Assembly: GCF_000264785.1 (NCBI RefSeq)
Contig: NZ_AFJI01000060.1
Coordinates: forward strand, 29,466-93,465
Length of the DNA: 64,000 nucleotides
Direction: 5' to 3'
From: Edwardsiella ictaluri ATCC 33202
Lineage (GTDB): Bacteria > Pseudomonadota > Gammaproteobacteria > Enterobacterales > Enterobacteriaceae
Position 1 is the first letter of the stretch. The number at the start of each line of letters is the position of its first letter. Made by a program: the position numbers and the translations under genes. The notes beneath the pieces were generated by a model. The model did no database searches, was not told the DNA's origin, and saw nothing but the letters and a program-made list of their open reading frames with translations. This document shows, piece after piece, positions 50,043 to 60,381 of this stretch.

Positions 50043-51335
50043 ATGAAACCACTTCTTTCGCTGGTCGGTACTCTGTGGCTGGCCATTACGCTGTGCAGCG
50101 GCGCCATCGCACAGGCTATCCCACTGCACACGCTGCAGGCCCGGCAGGGCGTCGTCATCGACACCCGACCCAGTGCCTATTATAACGGCTGGCCAGACCA
50201 GGGTACCTCTGGTCACGAGCCGGGCGCACTCAACCTCGCCGCCGACTGGCTGTCGCTGATGGACGATACGCAGCTACGCGCCTGGCTCAGCGACCACCAT
50301 CTGGACAGCCAGCGAACCCTGGCACTGTACGGCTCACCTGCGCAGATCGATGCTGCCTCCCGCCGCCTTCAGGCGCTGGGCTTCAGCCATATCGAACCGC
50401 TGAGCAATGCCCTCAGCCAGCCTGACCGTCTGCAGCGTCTGGCCCACTATGAACAGCTGGTTTATCCACAATGGCTGCACGATCTGCAGCAGGGTCAGGC
50501 TGTGGCCAACCCGCCTGCCGGTCAGTGGAAAGTGTTTGAGGCAGCCTGGGGCGTGCCAAAGCAGTACCTGCTCAGCCATATCCCCGGCGCTGGCTACATC
50601 GACACCAATATGGTGGAGAGCGAGCCGTTGTGGAATAAGGTTTCCGACGCCCAGTTGAAGACACTGCTGGCCAAGCAGGGCATCCGCAGCGATACCACGG
50701 TGATCTTATACGGCCGCGACGTCTATGCCGCCGCCCGGATCGCGCAGATCCTGCTCTACGCCGGGGTGAAGGATGTGCGCCTGCTGGACGGAGGTTTTCA
50801 GACCTGGCAGCGCGCCGATCTGCCGGTCGAACGCGGTCTTCCCACAGATCCCACGCCAGCCGCTGACTTTGGCGCCCCCTTCCCCGGAGATCCACAGCTG
50901 ATGCTCTCCACCGCCCAGGCGCGCGCCCTGCTGAATCGCCGCGATGCCTCACTGGTCAGCATCCGCTCCTGGCCTGAATTCACCGGCACCACCAGCGGCT
51001 ACAGCTACATCAAGCCCAAGGGCGAGATCGCCGGCGCCCGCTGGGGCCACGCCGGCAGCGATGCCACTCATATGGAAGACTTCCATAACCCCGATGGCAC
51101 CATGCGCAGCGGTGACGACATCGCCGCCATGTGGCGCACCTGGCACATCACACCAGATCAGCAGGTCGCCTTCTACTGCGGCACCGGCTGGCGGGCCGCC
51201 GAAGCCTTCATGTATGCACGGGCCATGGGCTGGCCGCGCATCGGCGTCTATGACGGCGGTTGGTACGAATGGTCAGCCAATCCGGCCAACCCGGTCGCCC
51301 GGGGAGAGCGTGGCCCGGAAAGCGGTTGGCACTGA
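50043..51335 (+). CDS. ynjE: Thiosulfate sulfurtransferase YnjE
   Basis: Periplasmic rhodanese with three rhodanese domains. 430 residues (435 in E. coli). Signal peptide MKPLLSLVGTLWLAITLCSG with probable cleavage after AQA. The first domain (HTLQARQGVVIDTRPSAYYN) lacks a catalytic Cys, as in E. coli. The catalytic Cys is residue 379 in the third domain (VAFYCGTGWRAAEAFMYAR). It moves sulfane sulfur; E. coli YnjE interacts with MoeB and IscS-type systems, a possible link to molybdopterin sulfur supply. Divergent from the TVP38 gene with ~140 bases between, and convergent with ynjF. Confidence 0.93.
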   Translation: MKPLLSLVGTLWLAITLCSGAIAQAIPLHTLQARQGVVIDTRPSAYYNGWPDQGTSGHEPGALNLAADWLSLMDDTQLRAWLSDHHLDSQRTLALYGSPAQIDAASRRLQALGFSHIEPLSNALSQPDRLQRLAHYEQLVYPQWLHDLQQGQAVANPPAGQWKVFEAAWGVPKQYLLSHIPGAGYIDTNMVESEPLWNKVSDAQLKTLLAKQGIRSDTTVILYGRDVYAAARIAQILLYAGVKDVRLLDGGFQTWQRADLPVERGLPTDPTPAADFGAPFPGDPQLMLSTAQARALLNRRDASLVSIRSWPEFTGTTSGYSYIKPKGEIAGARWGHAGSDATHMEDFHNPDGTMRSGDDIAAMWRTWHITPDQQVAFYCGTGWRAAEAFMYARAMGWPRIGVYDGGWYEWSANPANPVARGERGPESGWH

Positions 51336-51378
51336 CTGCACAATGGGCGTCAGATCCCCATCGGCGCCGCAGTGACCT

Positions 51379-52002
51379 TTATTCACCCTGCGCCACCCGG
51401 CGCAGGGTGTGATATCCACCCCACACCCGCGTCAGGGTGGTAAACCAGCACAGCGCCCCGAACAGCCAGGCCAGCGGCGCAAACAGGGACGGCCACAGGC
51501 AGAACGCGATAAACAGCAGGATGGTCTCCGTGCCTTCTGTCACCCCCCCGAGGTAATAAAAGGATTTATGCGGATAGGCCAGCGCCTGTAGATGATGCTT
51601 TTGCGCCAGCGCGGCAAAGGCCAGAAAGCTGCTGCCGGTACCGATAAAGGCGCACAGCAGCCAGGCACCGGGCAGCGCATTCAGCGCCGGATCGGCCAAC
51701 ACAAACCCCAGCGGCACCAAGGCATAAAACAGAAAATCGAGGGCGATATCCAGAAACCCTCCGGCATCGCTGAGCCCCTGGCGGCGCGCCAGCGCTCCAT
51801 CCAGCCCATCGCATAGCCGGTTAATCAGCACAGCCGCCAGCGCCATGCCATACTGCTGCCACATCAGTAGCGGCACCGCCATGACGCCGATGGCGAAGCC
51901 GAACAGCGTCAGGCCATCGGCTCTCACCCCGCGGCGATCCAGCCCGGTGGCCAGACGGGCCAGCGCAGGCTTCAGCGGTGGGTGCAGATAGCGATCAAGC
52001 AT
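51379..52002 (-). CDS. ynjF: CDP-alcohol phosphatidyltransferase family protein YnjF
   Basis: 207 residues (206 in E. coli). The CDP-alcohol phosphotransferase motif is visible as NRLCDGLDGALARRQGLSDA followed by GGFLDIALDF, with both metal-binding Asp pairs intact. Five or more hydrophobic helices. Likely makes a phospholipid or related product from a CDP-activated alcohol in the inner membrane; substrate unknown. Its start overlaps the end of ynjA by eight bases. Confidence 0.92.
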   Translation of the reverse strand: MLDRYLHPPLKPALARLATGLDRRGVRADGLTLFGFAIGVMAVPLLMWQQYGMALAAVLINRLCDGLDGALARRQGLSDAGGFLDIALDFLFYALVPLGFVLADPALNALPGAWLLCAFIGTGSSFLAFAALAQKHHLQALAYPHKSFYYLGGVTEGTETILLFIAFCLWPSLFAPLAWLFGALCWFTTLTRVWGGYHTLRRVAQGE

Positions 52003-52579
52003 CCTCGTCCCCCCGACGCCCGGTAGCGGGCGTACACAGCCCCTGCGCGGGGATATCCAGCGCAGCGTTAAAGCGCGCCGACAGATTTTGAAACGCCACC
52101 AGCGCCGTCAGCTCGGTTAGCGCGCAATCGTCGAAATGGCGGCGCAGCTCCGCCTTCAGCGCCGCAGAAACCTGCGGTGGTGTAGCGCTGACGGCATCGG
52201 CATAGGCCAGCGCCGCCCGCTCCATCGCATCAAAACAATCGGCCTCCTGCCATGTCGCGACCGCCAGCACCTTATCCAGCGAACCGCAGCGCTGCGCCAG
52301 ACGCAACCCATTGGCATCGATGCAGAAGGCACAGTCGCAGCGCTGGGAGACCCGGGTCATCACCAACGCCCGCAGACCGGGGGAGAGCGTCGCGCGACGA
52401 CGCTCCAGATAGCCAACGAACAGCGCCATCAGCCAGAACAGGCGGGGAAAGCGCCCCCACCAGCGGACAGGATTCAGCACCTCACCGTAGTGGCGCCGCT
52501 GCAGATGCAGCAACGGCGCCAGACTGCGCGGCAGGCGCCGCAGGGGGGCTACCCACTCTGTCTGCGTTGTTTTTTTCAC
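51995..52579 (-). CDS. ynjA: Carboxymuconolactone decarboxylase/AhpD-like protein YnjA
   Basis: 194 residues (182 in E. coli). AhpD-like fold with the redox motif CDCAFCIDANGLRLA (CxxC), preceded by RRHYGEVLNPVRWWGRFPRL and followed by LTELTALVAFQNLSARFNAA and DIPAQGLC, all conserved in YnjA. Probably a peroxidase-related or disulfide-handling protein; no substrate known. First gene of a two-gene unit with ynjF. The 277 bases between it and alaA hold no gene and are AT-rich. Confidence 0.92.
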   Translation of the reverse strand: MKKTTQTEWVAPLRRLPRSLAPLLHLQRRHYGEVLNPVRWWGRFPRLFWLMALFVGYLERRRATLSPGLRALVMTRVSQRCDCAFCIDANGLRLAQRCGSLDKVLAVATWQEADCFDAMERAALAYADAVSATPPQVSAALKAELRRHFDDCALTELTALVAFQNLSARFNAALDIPAQGLCTPATGRRGDEDA

Positions 52580-52856
52580 CGGCTCTCCCTCTCTGTTGTC
52601 GTAACTTTACGTCATTCGTTCTTTTTATCAGTTTATTTATCCAATAAATACTAATTAATTAGTTAAATAAACTGCAAAAAATACATAACACCATCTATTT
52701 TGCTAAGCATTAGCCGTGAATAATACTGTTTTGCACTAAAAACAGGCATCTGTCTTCTAAACCCCGATCGCGGGGAGTACAGTATTTTATATTGCCGTGT
52801 CAGTAAGAACACCGATCCGTCAGCGGCAACGCTGATATAAATAAGGCCACAGTGTT

Positions 52857-54077
52857 ATGTCTCCGATCGAAAAATCCCACAAGCTGGACCACGTATGCTA
52901 CGACATCCGCGGCCCGGTGCTCAAAGAAGCCAAGCGGCTGGAAGAAGAAGGCAATAAAGTCCTCAAGCTGAACATTGGCAACCCGGCCCCCTTCGGCTTT
53001 GAAGCGCCTGACGAAATTCTGGTCGACGTGATCCGTAACCTACCGACGGCGCAGGGCTACAGCGACTCCAAAGGACTCTATTCGGCGCGCAAGGCCATTA
53101 TGCAGCACTACCAGGCCCACGACATCCGCGACGTCAGCGTCGAGGACATCTACATCGGCAACGGCGTCTCCGAGCTTATCGTGCAGTCCATGCAGGCACT
53201 GCTCAACACCAATGACGAAATGCTGGTTCCGGCCCCAGACTACCCGCTGTGGACCGCTGCCGTTGCGCTCTCCGGCGGCAACGCGGTTCACTACCGCTGC
53301 GATGAGCAGGCGGACTGGTTCCCCGACATTGACGATATCCGTAGCAAAATCACCCCGCGCACCCGCGGCATCGTCATCATCAACCCCAATAATCCGACCG
53401 GTGCTGTCTACAGCAAGGCGCTGTTGGAGCAGATTGTGGATCTGGCCCGCGAACATAACCTGATCATCTTTGCCGATGAGATCTACGACAAGATCCTGTA
53501 TGACGATGCGCAGCATATATCCATTGCCACGCTGGCGCCGGATCTGCTGGTGATCACCTTTAACGGCCTCTCCAAAACCTACCGCGTGGCCGGTTTCCGT
53601 CAGGGCTGGATGGTGCTCAGCGGGCCGAAAAAGCACGCCAAAGGCTACATTGAGGGGCTGGAGATGCTGGCCTCCATGCGCCTGTGCGCCAACGTGCCGA
53701 TGCAGCATGCCATTCAGACTGCGCTGGGCGGATATCAGAGCATCAGCGAGTTTATCTGCCCGGGTGGTCGGCTGTATGAACAGCGTAACCGCGCCTGGGA
53801 GCTGATCAACCAAATTCCGGGGCTCTCCTGCGTCAAGCCGCGCGGGGCGCTGTATATGTTCCCAAAGATCGACGCCAAACGCTTTAATATTCACAACGAT
53901 CAGAAGATGGTGCTGGATCTGCTACTGCAGGAAAAAGTCCTGCTGGTGCAGGGGACCGCCTTCAACTGGCCGGAGCCGGATCACTTCCGCATCGTCACCC
54001 TTCCGCATGTTGACGAGCTGGACAGTGCCATCCTCAAGCTGGGGCGCTTCCTATCGACCTATCACCAGAAATATTGA
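52857..54077 (+). CDS. alaA: Glutamate-pyruvate aminotransferase AlaA
   Basis: PLP-dependent alanine-synthesising aminotransferase of fold type I. 406 residues (405 in E. coli YfbQ/AlaA). Conserved elements: [83 protein letters not shown] and the PLP-lysine segment [20 protein letters not shown] modest ribosome site (AAGG) lies ~10 bases upstream. Followed by yfbR 82 bases later, the E. coli order. Confidence 0.96.
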   Translation: MSPIEKSHKLDHVCYDIRGPVLKEAKRLEEEGNKVLKLNIGNPAPFGFEAPDEILVDVIRNLPTAQGYSDSKGLYSARKAIMQHYQAHDIRDVSVEDIYIGNGVSELIVQSMQALLNTNDEMLVPAPDYPLWTAAVALSGGNAVHYRCDEQADWFPDIDDIRSKITPRTRGIVIINPNNPTGAVYSKALLEQIVDLAREHNLIIFADEIYDKILYDDAQHISIATLAPDLLVITFNGLSKTYRVAGFRQGWMVLSGPKKHAKGYIEGLEMLASMRLCANVPMQHAIQTALGGYQSISEFICPGGRLYEQRNRAWELINQIPGLSCVKPRGALYMFPKIDAKRFNIHNDQKMVLDLLLQEKVLLVQGTAFNWPEPDHFRIVTLPHVDELDSAILKLGRFLSTYHQKY

Positions 54078-54159
54078 TCCCGTAACGGCGCCCATGGGCG
54101 CCGCTATCATTTTGACGCATAATGATGAGATCCATTACTGCGACAGGCATGACATCACC

Positions 54160-54765
54160 ATGAGCCAAACCCAGAGCCATTTTTTTGCCCATCTCGCCCG
54201 CCTGAAACTGATCAGCCGCTGGCCGCTGATGCGTAACGTGCGCACCGAAAACGTCTCCGAGCACAGCCTGCAGGTTGCCTTTGTCGCCCACGCCCTGGCG
54301 ATTATCAAAAACCGCCGGTTTGGTGGCAGCGTGGACGCCGAGCGTGTCGCCTTACAGGCCATGTACCACGACGCCAGCGAAGTGCTCACCGGCGATCTGC
54401 CGACGCCAATCAAGTACTATAATCCACAGATAGCCCACGAATACAAAAAGATAGAGGAGATGGCGCAGCAGAAGCTGCTGGCCATGCTGCCCGCCGAGCT
54501 GCGCCAGGATTTTTTACCGCTGATCGATGAGCGCAGTTACCCACCGGAAGAGCGCCACATAGTCAAACAGGCCGATGCGCTGTGTGCCTATCTGAAATGT
54601 CTGGAGGAGCTCGCCGCCGGCAACCAGGAATTTCTGCTGGCCAAAGCACGGCTGGAAAAAACCCTGGATCAGCGCAATAGCCCGGAAATGGCGTACTTTA
54701 TGCAGATCTTCGTGCCGAGCTTCACCCTGTCACTGGATGAGATCAGCCAGGATACCCCGTTGTAA
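54160..54765 (+). CDS. yfbR: 5'-Deoxynucleotidase YfbR
   Basis: HD-domain phosphohydrolase that removes phosphate from deoxyribonucleoside 5'-monophosphates, helping dUMP formation by an alternative route. 201 residues (199 in E. coli). HD residues in [17 protein letters not shown] (His35) and [20 protein letters not shown], and the C-terminal Asp in [17 protein letters not shown]. The start at 54160 is the first ATG beyond the alaA stop; the upstream open frame lies in alaA. Confidence 0.95.
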   Translation: MSQTQSHFFAHLARLKLISRWPLMRNVRTENVSEHSLQVAFVAHALAIIKNRRFGGSVDAERVALQAMYHDASEVLTGDLPTPIKYYNPQIAHEYKKIEEMAQQKLLAMLPAELRQDFLPLIDERSYPPEERHIVKQADALCAYLKCLEELAAGNQEFLLAKARLEKTLDQRNSPEMAYFMQIFVPSFTLSLDEISQDTPL

Positions 54766-54785
54766 TCTGAGCAATCGCGCCCCTC

Positions 54786-56627
54786 CTAAAACGGGAACAG
54801 CCAGGGCACCACCGCCACGCTGACCAGCATCACCAGCAGCGTAAAGGGTACCCCGATGCGCACGAAGTCGCCAAAGCGGTAGTTGCCCGGCCCCAGCACC
54901 AGAGTATTCACCGGTGAAGATACCGGGGTCATAAAGGCCGCCGAGGCCGAAATGGCGATAATAATGGCAAAGGGATAGGGCGACATCTGCAGCTCGCGCG
55001 CCACGGCGATGGCGATAGGCGCCATCAGTACGGCGGTGGCGGTATTGGAGATAAACAGCCCGATCACCGCACACAGCACAAACAGGCAGCCTAAGATGCC
55101 GCGCGGCCCCAGACCGCCGACGGCATCGGTCAGCCCACGTACCGCCAGCTCGATCCCGCCGGTTTTCTGCAGCGCCAGCGCAAAGGGCAACATGCCGACG
55201 ATCAGGATCAGGCTGGGCCAGTGGATCGCCTTGTAGGCGCTCTCCATATCGATGCAGCGAAACTTGCCCATCAGCAGGCAGGCGATCAGCGCGGCGATGA
55301 CGTTGGGGATCTCCGCCGTCAGCATCATGGCGATCATCAGTGCCAGACAAAACAGCGCATGGGGGGCTTGGGAGAGCGCGGGGACCTCGTCGTCGACCTC
55401 CGCCGGCAGACTCAGCACCACAAAGTTACGCGCATTCTGCTGTAGCTGACGCAGCTGGCGGATCTGGCGCCAGCTGCCGATGACCAACAGGATATCGCCC
55501 ATCTGCAGCGGCTCGTCCACCAGCTTACCCTCCAGCGCGCTGCCATTGCGGCGAATACCGACCACGTTCAGCCCATAGCGGGTACGAAACGTGACTTCGC
55601 GCAGGGTTTTGCCGATCACCTCGGCCTCCGGTACCAGGGTTACCTCAGCCATGCCGACGTCGCGCGCCTGCTCAGAGAAGTACTCGCCGCGCAACACCAT
55701 CGGCTCCAGTTGCTGCTCAGCACAGAAGACGCGAACATCCACCTGCGGGTCGGACATATCGACCAGCAGCACATCGCGTGCCTTCAGCTCCGTATCGCCA
55801 AAGGCGCTGACCATCACCCGGCGAAACTTACGCCAGCGCTCGATCCCCACCACATTGGCGCCGTAGCGGGCGCGCAGATGCAGCTCATCCAGGGTATGGC
55901 CTATCAGCGGCGAGCCGTGACGCAACGCCAGACGTCGGGCGTGCCCGGCCAGACGATAATCCCGGATTAAATCGCGAAAGGTACGCCGCTGCCAGTTATC
56001 CTTGTGCGGCGCCTGCTGTGCGGCGCCCAGCCAGCGACGGGCTATCAGCATATAGCCAATCCCCAGCAGCAGTACGATGACCCCGATGGGCGTAACGCTG
56101 AAGAAGCGCAGTCCGCCAAGCCCTTCACGCACCAGTTCGCTGCTGACGATCATGTTAGGCGGGGTAGCCACCAGCGTCATCATCCCACTAATCAGCCCGG
56201 CAAAGCTCAGCGGCATCATCAGCCGCCCCGGTGCGGTTTTCATCCGCGCCGCCACGCTCAACACCACCGGAATAAAGATGGCCACCACCCCGGTCGAGCT
56301 CATCACCGCACCCAGCAGGGCGACCGTGCCCATCAGCAGCACCAGCATCTTGGCCTCGCTGTCGCCGGCTACCCGCATCAGCCACTCACCGACCTGATAG
56401 GCGACACCGGTGCGCACCAGACCATCACCGATCACGAACAGCGCGGCGATCAGCAGCACATTGGGATCGCTGAAACCGGCGGTAGCCTCGGCCAGGGTCA
56501 GCGTTCCACTCAACACGAACGTAACGATGATCAGCAGGGCAACCACATCCATCCGCAGTCTGTTGGTGGCAAACAGCACGATGGCCACCAGCAGTAAGCT
56601 TAATACCCACACCAACTGACCGTTCAC
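54786..56627 (-). CDS. yfbS: SLC13/CitT-type transporter YfbS with two RCK_C (TrkA-C) domains
   Basis: Inner-membrane transporter of the divalent anion:sodium symporter family, with two cytosolic TrkA-C domains between the two membrane halves. 613 residues from GTG 56627 (AAGGGAG upstream; start [14 protein letters not shown]), compared with 610 in E. coli YfbS; the first ATG at 56657 is less likely. Features: [40 protein letters not shown], TrkA-C segments around residues 200-290 and 295-375 ([20 protein letters not shown]), and [20 protein letters not shown] with [16 protein letters not shown] near the end. Substrate unknown. Convergent with yfbR. Confidence 0.94.
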   Translation of the reverse strand: MNGQLVWVLSLLLVAIVLFATNRLRMDVVALLIIVTFVLSGTLTLAEATAGFSDPNVLLIAALFVIGDGLVRTGVAYQVGEWLMRVAGDSEAKMLVLLMGTVALLGAVMSSTGVVAIFIPVVLSVAARMKTAPGRLMMPLSFAGLISGMMTLVATPPNMIVSSELVREGLGGLRFFSVTPIGVIVLLLGIGYMLIARRWLGAAQQAPHKDNWQRRTFRDLIRDYRLAGHARRLALRHGSPLIGHTLDELHLRARYGANVVGIERWRKFRRVMVSAFGDTELKARDVLLVDMSDPQVDVRVFCAEQQLEPMVLRGEYFSEQARDVGMAEVTLVPEAEVIGKTLREVTFRTRYGLNVVGIRRNGSALEGKLVDEPLQMGDILLVIGSWRQIRQLRQLQQNARNFVVLSLPAEVDDEVPALSQAPHALFCLALMIAMMLTAEIPNVIAALIACLLMGKFRCIDMESAYKAIHWPSLILIVGMLPFALALQKTGGIELAVRGLTDAVGGLGPRGILGCLFVLCAVIGLFISNTATAVLMAPIAIAVARELQMSPYPFAIIIAISASAAFMTPVSSPVNTLVLGPGNYRFGDFVRIGVPFTLLVMLVSVAVVPWLFPF

Positions 56628-56732
56628 GGCATCTCCCTTTACAACACCCTCTCCCACTGCGGTGTCCTCTCCCGTCCGACGATACCGGCATCGACGAATA
56701 ACAAAAACGGGTTAGTTATCCTGAATCATGCC

Positions 56733-56758
56733 ATAAAAAAACCCCGCACAGGCGGGGT
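56733..56758 (-). terminator. Intrinsic terminator after yfbT
   Basis: Minus-strand stem ACCCCGC/GCGGGGT (56758-56741) followed by seven T, 28 bases after the yfbT stop. Confidence 0.85.
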
Positions 56759-56785
56759 TAATCGACTTTTCCATTTACACATTGT

Positions 56786-57436
56786 CTACAGCGTGATCTC
56801 GGCATCATCATCAACGCGCGTCAGCGTGATTTGCGCCAGACTGTGCAGATTGAGCGTGACTTTATCCAGCTTGAGGGTATCCGACGGGGCATTGACGGCG
56901 ATCACCTGACAACCCGCGGTCAATCCGGCCAGGATCCCGGCCGGGGCATCCTCGACCACCGCACAGGCGCCCGGCGCCAGCCCCAGCCTTTGTGCCCCAA
57001 GCAAATAGGCATCCGGCTCCGGCTTGCCACGCTGCACCTGCTCTGCGGTGACAAACACCGCCGGCTTAGGCAGCCCGGCGGCCTTACAGCGCGCGTAGGC
57101 TACCGGCACCGACCCCGAGGTCACGATCCCCCAAGGGATCGCCAGCGCATCGAGACGGGCAATCAGCGCGGCGGCACCAGGCAGCGCGGCGATACCGTCG
57201 GTGTCGCGCGACTCCAGCGCCTCCAGCCAGTCAAACTCCTCCTGCAGGCGCGCCTCATCGGCGTCCGGCATAAAGTGGCGCAGGGAGGTGATTGCCTGCT
57301 TACCATGAATAAATTCCAATACTTGCTGAGGATTGATCCCCTGACGCTTGGCCCAGTTAATCCACGAACGTTCAACCACCGGCAATGAATCCACCAGGGT
57401 TCCATCGAGGTCAAACAAAAAACCTTTACACTTCAC
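56786..57436 (-). CDS. yfbT: HAD-family sugar phosphatase YfbT (HxpA)
   Basis: Haloacid dehalogenase-like phosphatase, acting in E. coli on sugar phosphates such as fructose-1-P and ribitol-5-P. 216 residues, as in E. coli. Motif I is FLFDLDGTLVDSLPVVERSW, motif II WGIVTSGSVP, motif III GKPEPDAYLLGAQRLGL and motif IV CAVVEDAPAGILAGLTAGC. It starts with GTG (57436); AGGAG lies six bases upstream. Own terminator at 56733-56758. Confidence 0.94.
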   Translation of the reverse strand: MKCKGFLFDLDGTLVDSLPVVERSWINWAKRQGINPQQVLEFIHGKQAITSLRHFMPDADEARLQEEFDWLEALESRDTDGIAALPGAAALIARLDALAIPWGIVTSGSVPVAYARCKAAGLPKPAVFVTAEQVQRGKPEPDAYLLGAQRLGLAPGACAVVEDAPAGILAGLTAGCQVIAVNAPSDTLKLDKVTLNLHSLAQITLTRVDDDAEITL

Positions 57437-57466
57437 GGGTACTCCTCATGACAAAATCAACCGCCG

Positions 57467-57961
57467 TTACGCATTCAAAATTTGCATAATCTCGACGGCA
57501 CTTAAATGGTACTGGCGCGGACAGGCATGCCAGACGGCCAGCATGCGCAGGTACTTATCCCACATTTTGGTCTGGGCGTTAAAACCATGGGAGCCGCAGT
57601 CAAAGTGGGTATAGCGCCCTTCAGTATTCACCAGAAAACGGACGTAGCTCAGATAGCGCGCCTCCGTCGCCGCATCGAATCCCAGGAACTCCAGGCGGCG
57701 CGCATCGATATCCTGACGATCTTTCAGGTTATTGTAAGAGACCTGCAGCGCGTGATGCATCTCCATTATATCGATGATACTGCGACAGGTCTCTTCCGGC
57801 AGTTCGCCAAAATCACGATCCAACTCGCGCAACTGCAGGCCAAACCCCCGCTCAATGATCGTCTGCAGACGGCGGTAGCGTTCGGCGTTCTCCGGATCGA
57901 GCATCGACATCATTTTATACTGATTGGAGAGGAGCAGGCGCTGTGCATTGGTCATTTCCAT
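57467..57961 (-). CDS. yfbU: YfbU family protein
   Basis: 164 residues, the E. coli length, starting [20 protein letters not shown] at 57961. Highly conserved enterobacterial protein of unknown function (DUF/UPF0304), soluble and alpha-helical; E. coli YfbU has been noted in cell-death overexpression screens. Conserved segments: [59 protein letters not shown] and [18 protein letters not shown]. The open frame up to 58018 is not conserved. Between yfbT and yfbV on the same strand, as in E. coli. Confidence 0.95.
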   Translation of the reverse strand: MEMTNAQRLLLSNQYKMMSMLDPENAERYRRLQTIIERGFGLQLRELDRDFGELPEETCRSIIDIMEMHHALQVSYNNLKDRQDIDARRLEFLGFDAATEARYLSYVRFLVNTEGRYTHFDCGSHGFNAQTKMWDKYLRMLAVWHACPRQYHLSAVEIMQILNA

Positions 57962-58175
57962 CTTTACTGTCCTTATCGGCCGACGACGGCCAGAGTTACC
58001 ACGGTCAATATTCGCCACTCAGCATGACATATTGCCAAATTCATCGACAGTGCAATAAAAAGCGTTTTTTGATCCAGGCAAAGATTTGGACCAGTAAAAA
58101 GCCTAACAAACGCCACCCGCGACCATTAATTATCACGACACCCCAATCTCGAGCACAAATAATTAACACCAGCAC

Positions 58176-58631
58176 TTAGATATCATCCAGAAATGTTTTA
58201 TCCAACTGCTTACAGCAGCGGCGCAACAGCTCCGCCAGCGACTGGTAGGTCGGCGCACCGTCGACGGGCGCCAAGGCAATGCCGGAGGCCTGCAACTTGT
58301 CGCGCAGCTGATGAAACCACTGTAGCAGCGTCGGCGGCAGCGGCGTTACCGCGCGTTTGCCCAGCCACCACAGCCCCTGCATCGGTAGGCTACAGGCAAA
58401 CAGCGCCGTCGCAATGGCTGGCCCCAGCTGACCGCCCAGGGCAATTTGCCAACACAGGGTAAACATGGCTATCGGCGGCATAAAGCGAATGGCGAAGCGG
58501 GTAGCGCGGGTCACACGGTTTTCCGGGAACACCGGCGCCAGACGTTTTTCATTCGGCCAGGTCTTCATATAGATCTGACCGCGCTGGAAAAGGCGAAACC
58601 AGGCGACGTGTGGCGTGGGGGCTGATGACAT
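58176..58631 (-). CDS. yfbV: YfbV membrane protein (UPF0208)
   Basis: 151 residues, as in E. coli YfbV. Two hydrophobic segments in the middle ([20 protein letters not shown] and [20 protein letters not shown]) and conserved flanks [20 protein letters not shown] and [20 protein letters not shown]. In E. coli it limits inter-Ter chromosome interactions and is an inner-membrane protein of incompletely known role. Lies divergent from ackA, as in E. coli, with a 543-base structured spacer. Confidence 0.94.
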   Translation of the reverse strand: MSSAPTPHVAWFRLFQRGQIYMKTWPNEKRLAPVFPENRVTRATRFAIRFMPPIAMFTLCWQIALGGQLGPAIATALFACSLPMQGLWWLGKRAVTPLPPTLLQWFHQLRDKLQASGIALAPVDGAPTYQSLAELLRRCCKQLDKTFLDDI

Positions 58632-58869
58632 GACAACCTCAATTTATTCGATAATAGTTAAAAAAAAAACGCAAAATGAAAACAAAAAATATGCAGCATC
58701 AAATTTATTTTGTTTTTAAAGGCCGCTATCGGTATTCTAGGCCGGCCTGAGGCCGCCGTCAGTCAAGAAGGGTAAAAAATCCTCCATATCGCTGACGCCC
58801 GCACTCATCGCCCCCGTATTAAGGAGTGTCATCGCCGTCACGGCCTGGCGAAAACCATTACGGGCGGGC

Positions 58870-59049
58870 TCACAGCAGCGCACTCCCCTGCGGGGAGCGA
58901 CGGACAGTGGCAGACATGCCGCAGCGCCAAAGCGCGCTGCTGTGAACCTGCATGGTTCAGGGTACTCCCGGCGACGCCGGGGACGCTATCCTGAATACCG
59001 TGGCCGCCTACGGGCGGATATTTTGATGCAACACCGTTTATGAACGGTG
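58870..59049 (+). other. Run of strong hairpins upstream of ackA (possible structured leader or ncRNA)
   Basis: The 543-base yfbV-ackA spacer (58632-59174) holds no protein gene but a dense series of perfect stems. A 12-base stem TCACAGCAGCGC/GCGCTGCTGTGA (58870-58881/58934-58945) encloses two inner hairpins: CTCCCC/GGGGAG at 58883-58897 and GGCA/TGCC at 58909-58920. Next is a 9-base stem TTCAGGGTA/TATCCTGAA (58956-58964/58987-58995, one G-T pair) capped by CCCGGC/GCCGGG (58967-58981). Then CCGCC-TACG-GGCGG at 59004-59017 with a UNCG-type loop, and CACCGTT/AACGGTG at 59032-59049. Such a multi-branched layout is unusual for plain promoter DNA. The strand is assumed from ackA; no known family recognised. 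Confidence 0.45.
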
Positions 59050-59081
59050 CGTTCACGGCCCGCGGCCAGATCGTACCGCGC

Positions 59082-59095
59082 ATGATGTTAATCAT
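59082..59095. promoter_or_regulatory. FNR-like box upstream of ackA
   Basis: ATGATGTTAATCAT has TGAT-N4-ATCA, 8 of 10 FNR consensus bases, and GTTAATCAT is also similar to ArcA-type repeats. It lies 80 bases before the ackA start. Oxygen control of ackA-pta is known in E. coli; this site is predicted only. Confidence 0.4.
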
Positions 59096-59174
59096 AAATG
59101 CCGACAGTGTATTGCGCTACGCTTAGCGCCTGTCTGGTACATTTTCTAACCACGCATAACAAGTAGGTACTTCC

Positions 59175-60374
59175 ATGTCGAAGCTGGTACTGGTTCTTAA
59201 CTGCGGCAGTTCTTCCCTGAAATTCGCCATCATCAACGCGGCAAACGGTGAAGAGCACCTGTCTGGTTTAGCCGAATGTTTTAACCTCCCTGAAGCCCGT
59301 ATTAAATGGAAAATGGACGGTGCAAAACACGAAGCGGCGCTGGGCGCAGGCGCGGCTCATAGCGAAGCCTTAAGCTTCATCGTAAACACCATCCTGGCAC
59401 AGAAGCCGGAGCTCTCCGCCTCACTGACTGCCATCGGTCACCGTATCGTTCACGGCGGCGAGAAGTTCACCCACTCTGCTGTCATCAATGACGAAGTTCT
59501 GCAGGGTATCAAAGACGCTATCCCGTTTGCACCACTGCACAACCCGGCGCACCTGATCGGCATCGAAGAAGCGTTCAAATCCTTCCCGCTGCTGAAAGGC
59601 AAGAACGTCGCCGTCTTCGACACCGCATTCCACACCACCATGCCGGAAGAGTCCTACCTGTATGCCCTGCCGTACCATCTGTACAAAGAGCACGGTATCC
59701 GCCGCTACGGCGCTCACGGCACCAGCCACTACTATGTCAGCCGCGAAGCAGCCAAAATGCTGAACAAGCCGGTTGAAGAGCTGAACGTGATCACCTGCCA
59801 CCTGGGTAATGGCGGCTCCGTCAGCGCCATCCGCAACGGCGAGTGCGTGGACACCTCTATGGGTCTGACTCCGCTGGAAGGACTGGTCATGGGCACCCGC
59901 TCCGGCGACATCGATCCGGCTATCGTGTTCCACCTGCACGATACCCTGGGCATGAGCGTAGCCGAAATCAACACCCTGCTGACCAAAGAATCCGGCCTGC
60001 TGGGCCTGACCGAAGTCACCAGCGACTGCCGCTACGTGGAAGACAACTACGACACCAAGGCTGACGCCAAGCGCGCCATGGACGTTTACTGCCACCGTCT
60101 GGCCAAATATGTTGGCGCCTATACCGCGCTGATGGACGGCCGTCTGGACGCAGTGATCTTCACCGGCGGCATCGGTGAAAATGCCGCCATGGTGCGCGAG
60201 CTGACGCTGGACAAACTGGCGCTGCTGGGTCTGGAAATCGACCACCAACGTAACCTGGACGCCCGCTTCGGCAAATCTGGCGTGATCACCAAGGACGGCA
60301 GCCGCCTGGCCATGGTTATCCCGACCAACGAAGAGCTGGTTATCGCGCAGGACGCCTCCCGTCTGACCGCCTAA
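59175..60374 (+). CDS. ackA: Acetate kinase AckA
   Basis: Interconverts acetyl phosphate + ADP and acetate + ATP, giving ATP during fermentation and overflow. 399 residues (400 in E. coli). Acetokinase motifs: [18 protein letters not shown] near the N terminus, [62 protein letters not shown] and [15 protein letters not shown] short ribosome site (AGTAGGT) precedes the ATG. A strong hairpin in the 133-base gap to pta suggests differential expression of the two genes. Confidence 0.98.
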   Translation: MSKLVLVLNCGSSSLKFAIINAANGEEHLSGLAECFNLPEARIKWKMDGAKHEAALGAGAAHSEALSFIVNTILAQKPELSASLTAIGHRIVHGGEKFTHSAVINDEVLQGIKDAIPFAPLHNPAHLIGIEEAFKSFPLLKGKNVAVFDTAFHTTMPEESYLYALPYHLYKEHGIRRYGAHGTSHYYVSREAAKMLNKPVEELNVITCHLGNGGSVSAIRNGECVDTSMGLTPLEGLVMGTRSGDIDPAIVFHLHDTLGMSVAEINTLLTKESGLLGLTEVTSDCRYVEDNYDTKADAKRAMDVYCHRLAKYVGAYTALMDGRLDAVIFTGGIGENAAMVRELTLDKLALLGLEIDHQRNLDARFGKSGVITKDGSRLAMVIPTNEELVIAQDASRLTA

Positions 60375-60381
60375 CCCGCCC

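Noticed and set aside
58838..59095. 85-residue minus-strand open frame upstream of ackA
   Set aside because: Covers the hairpin series and has no ribosome site or domain; the inverted repeats explain the sequence better.
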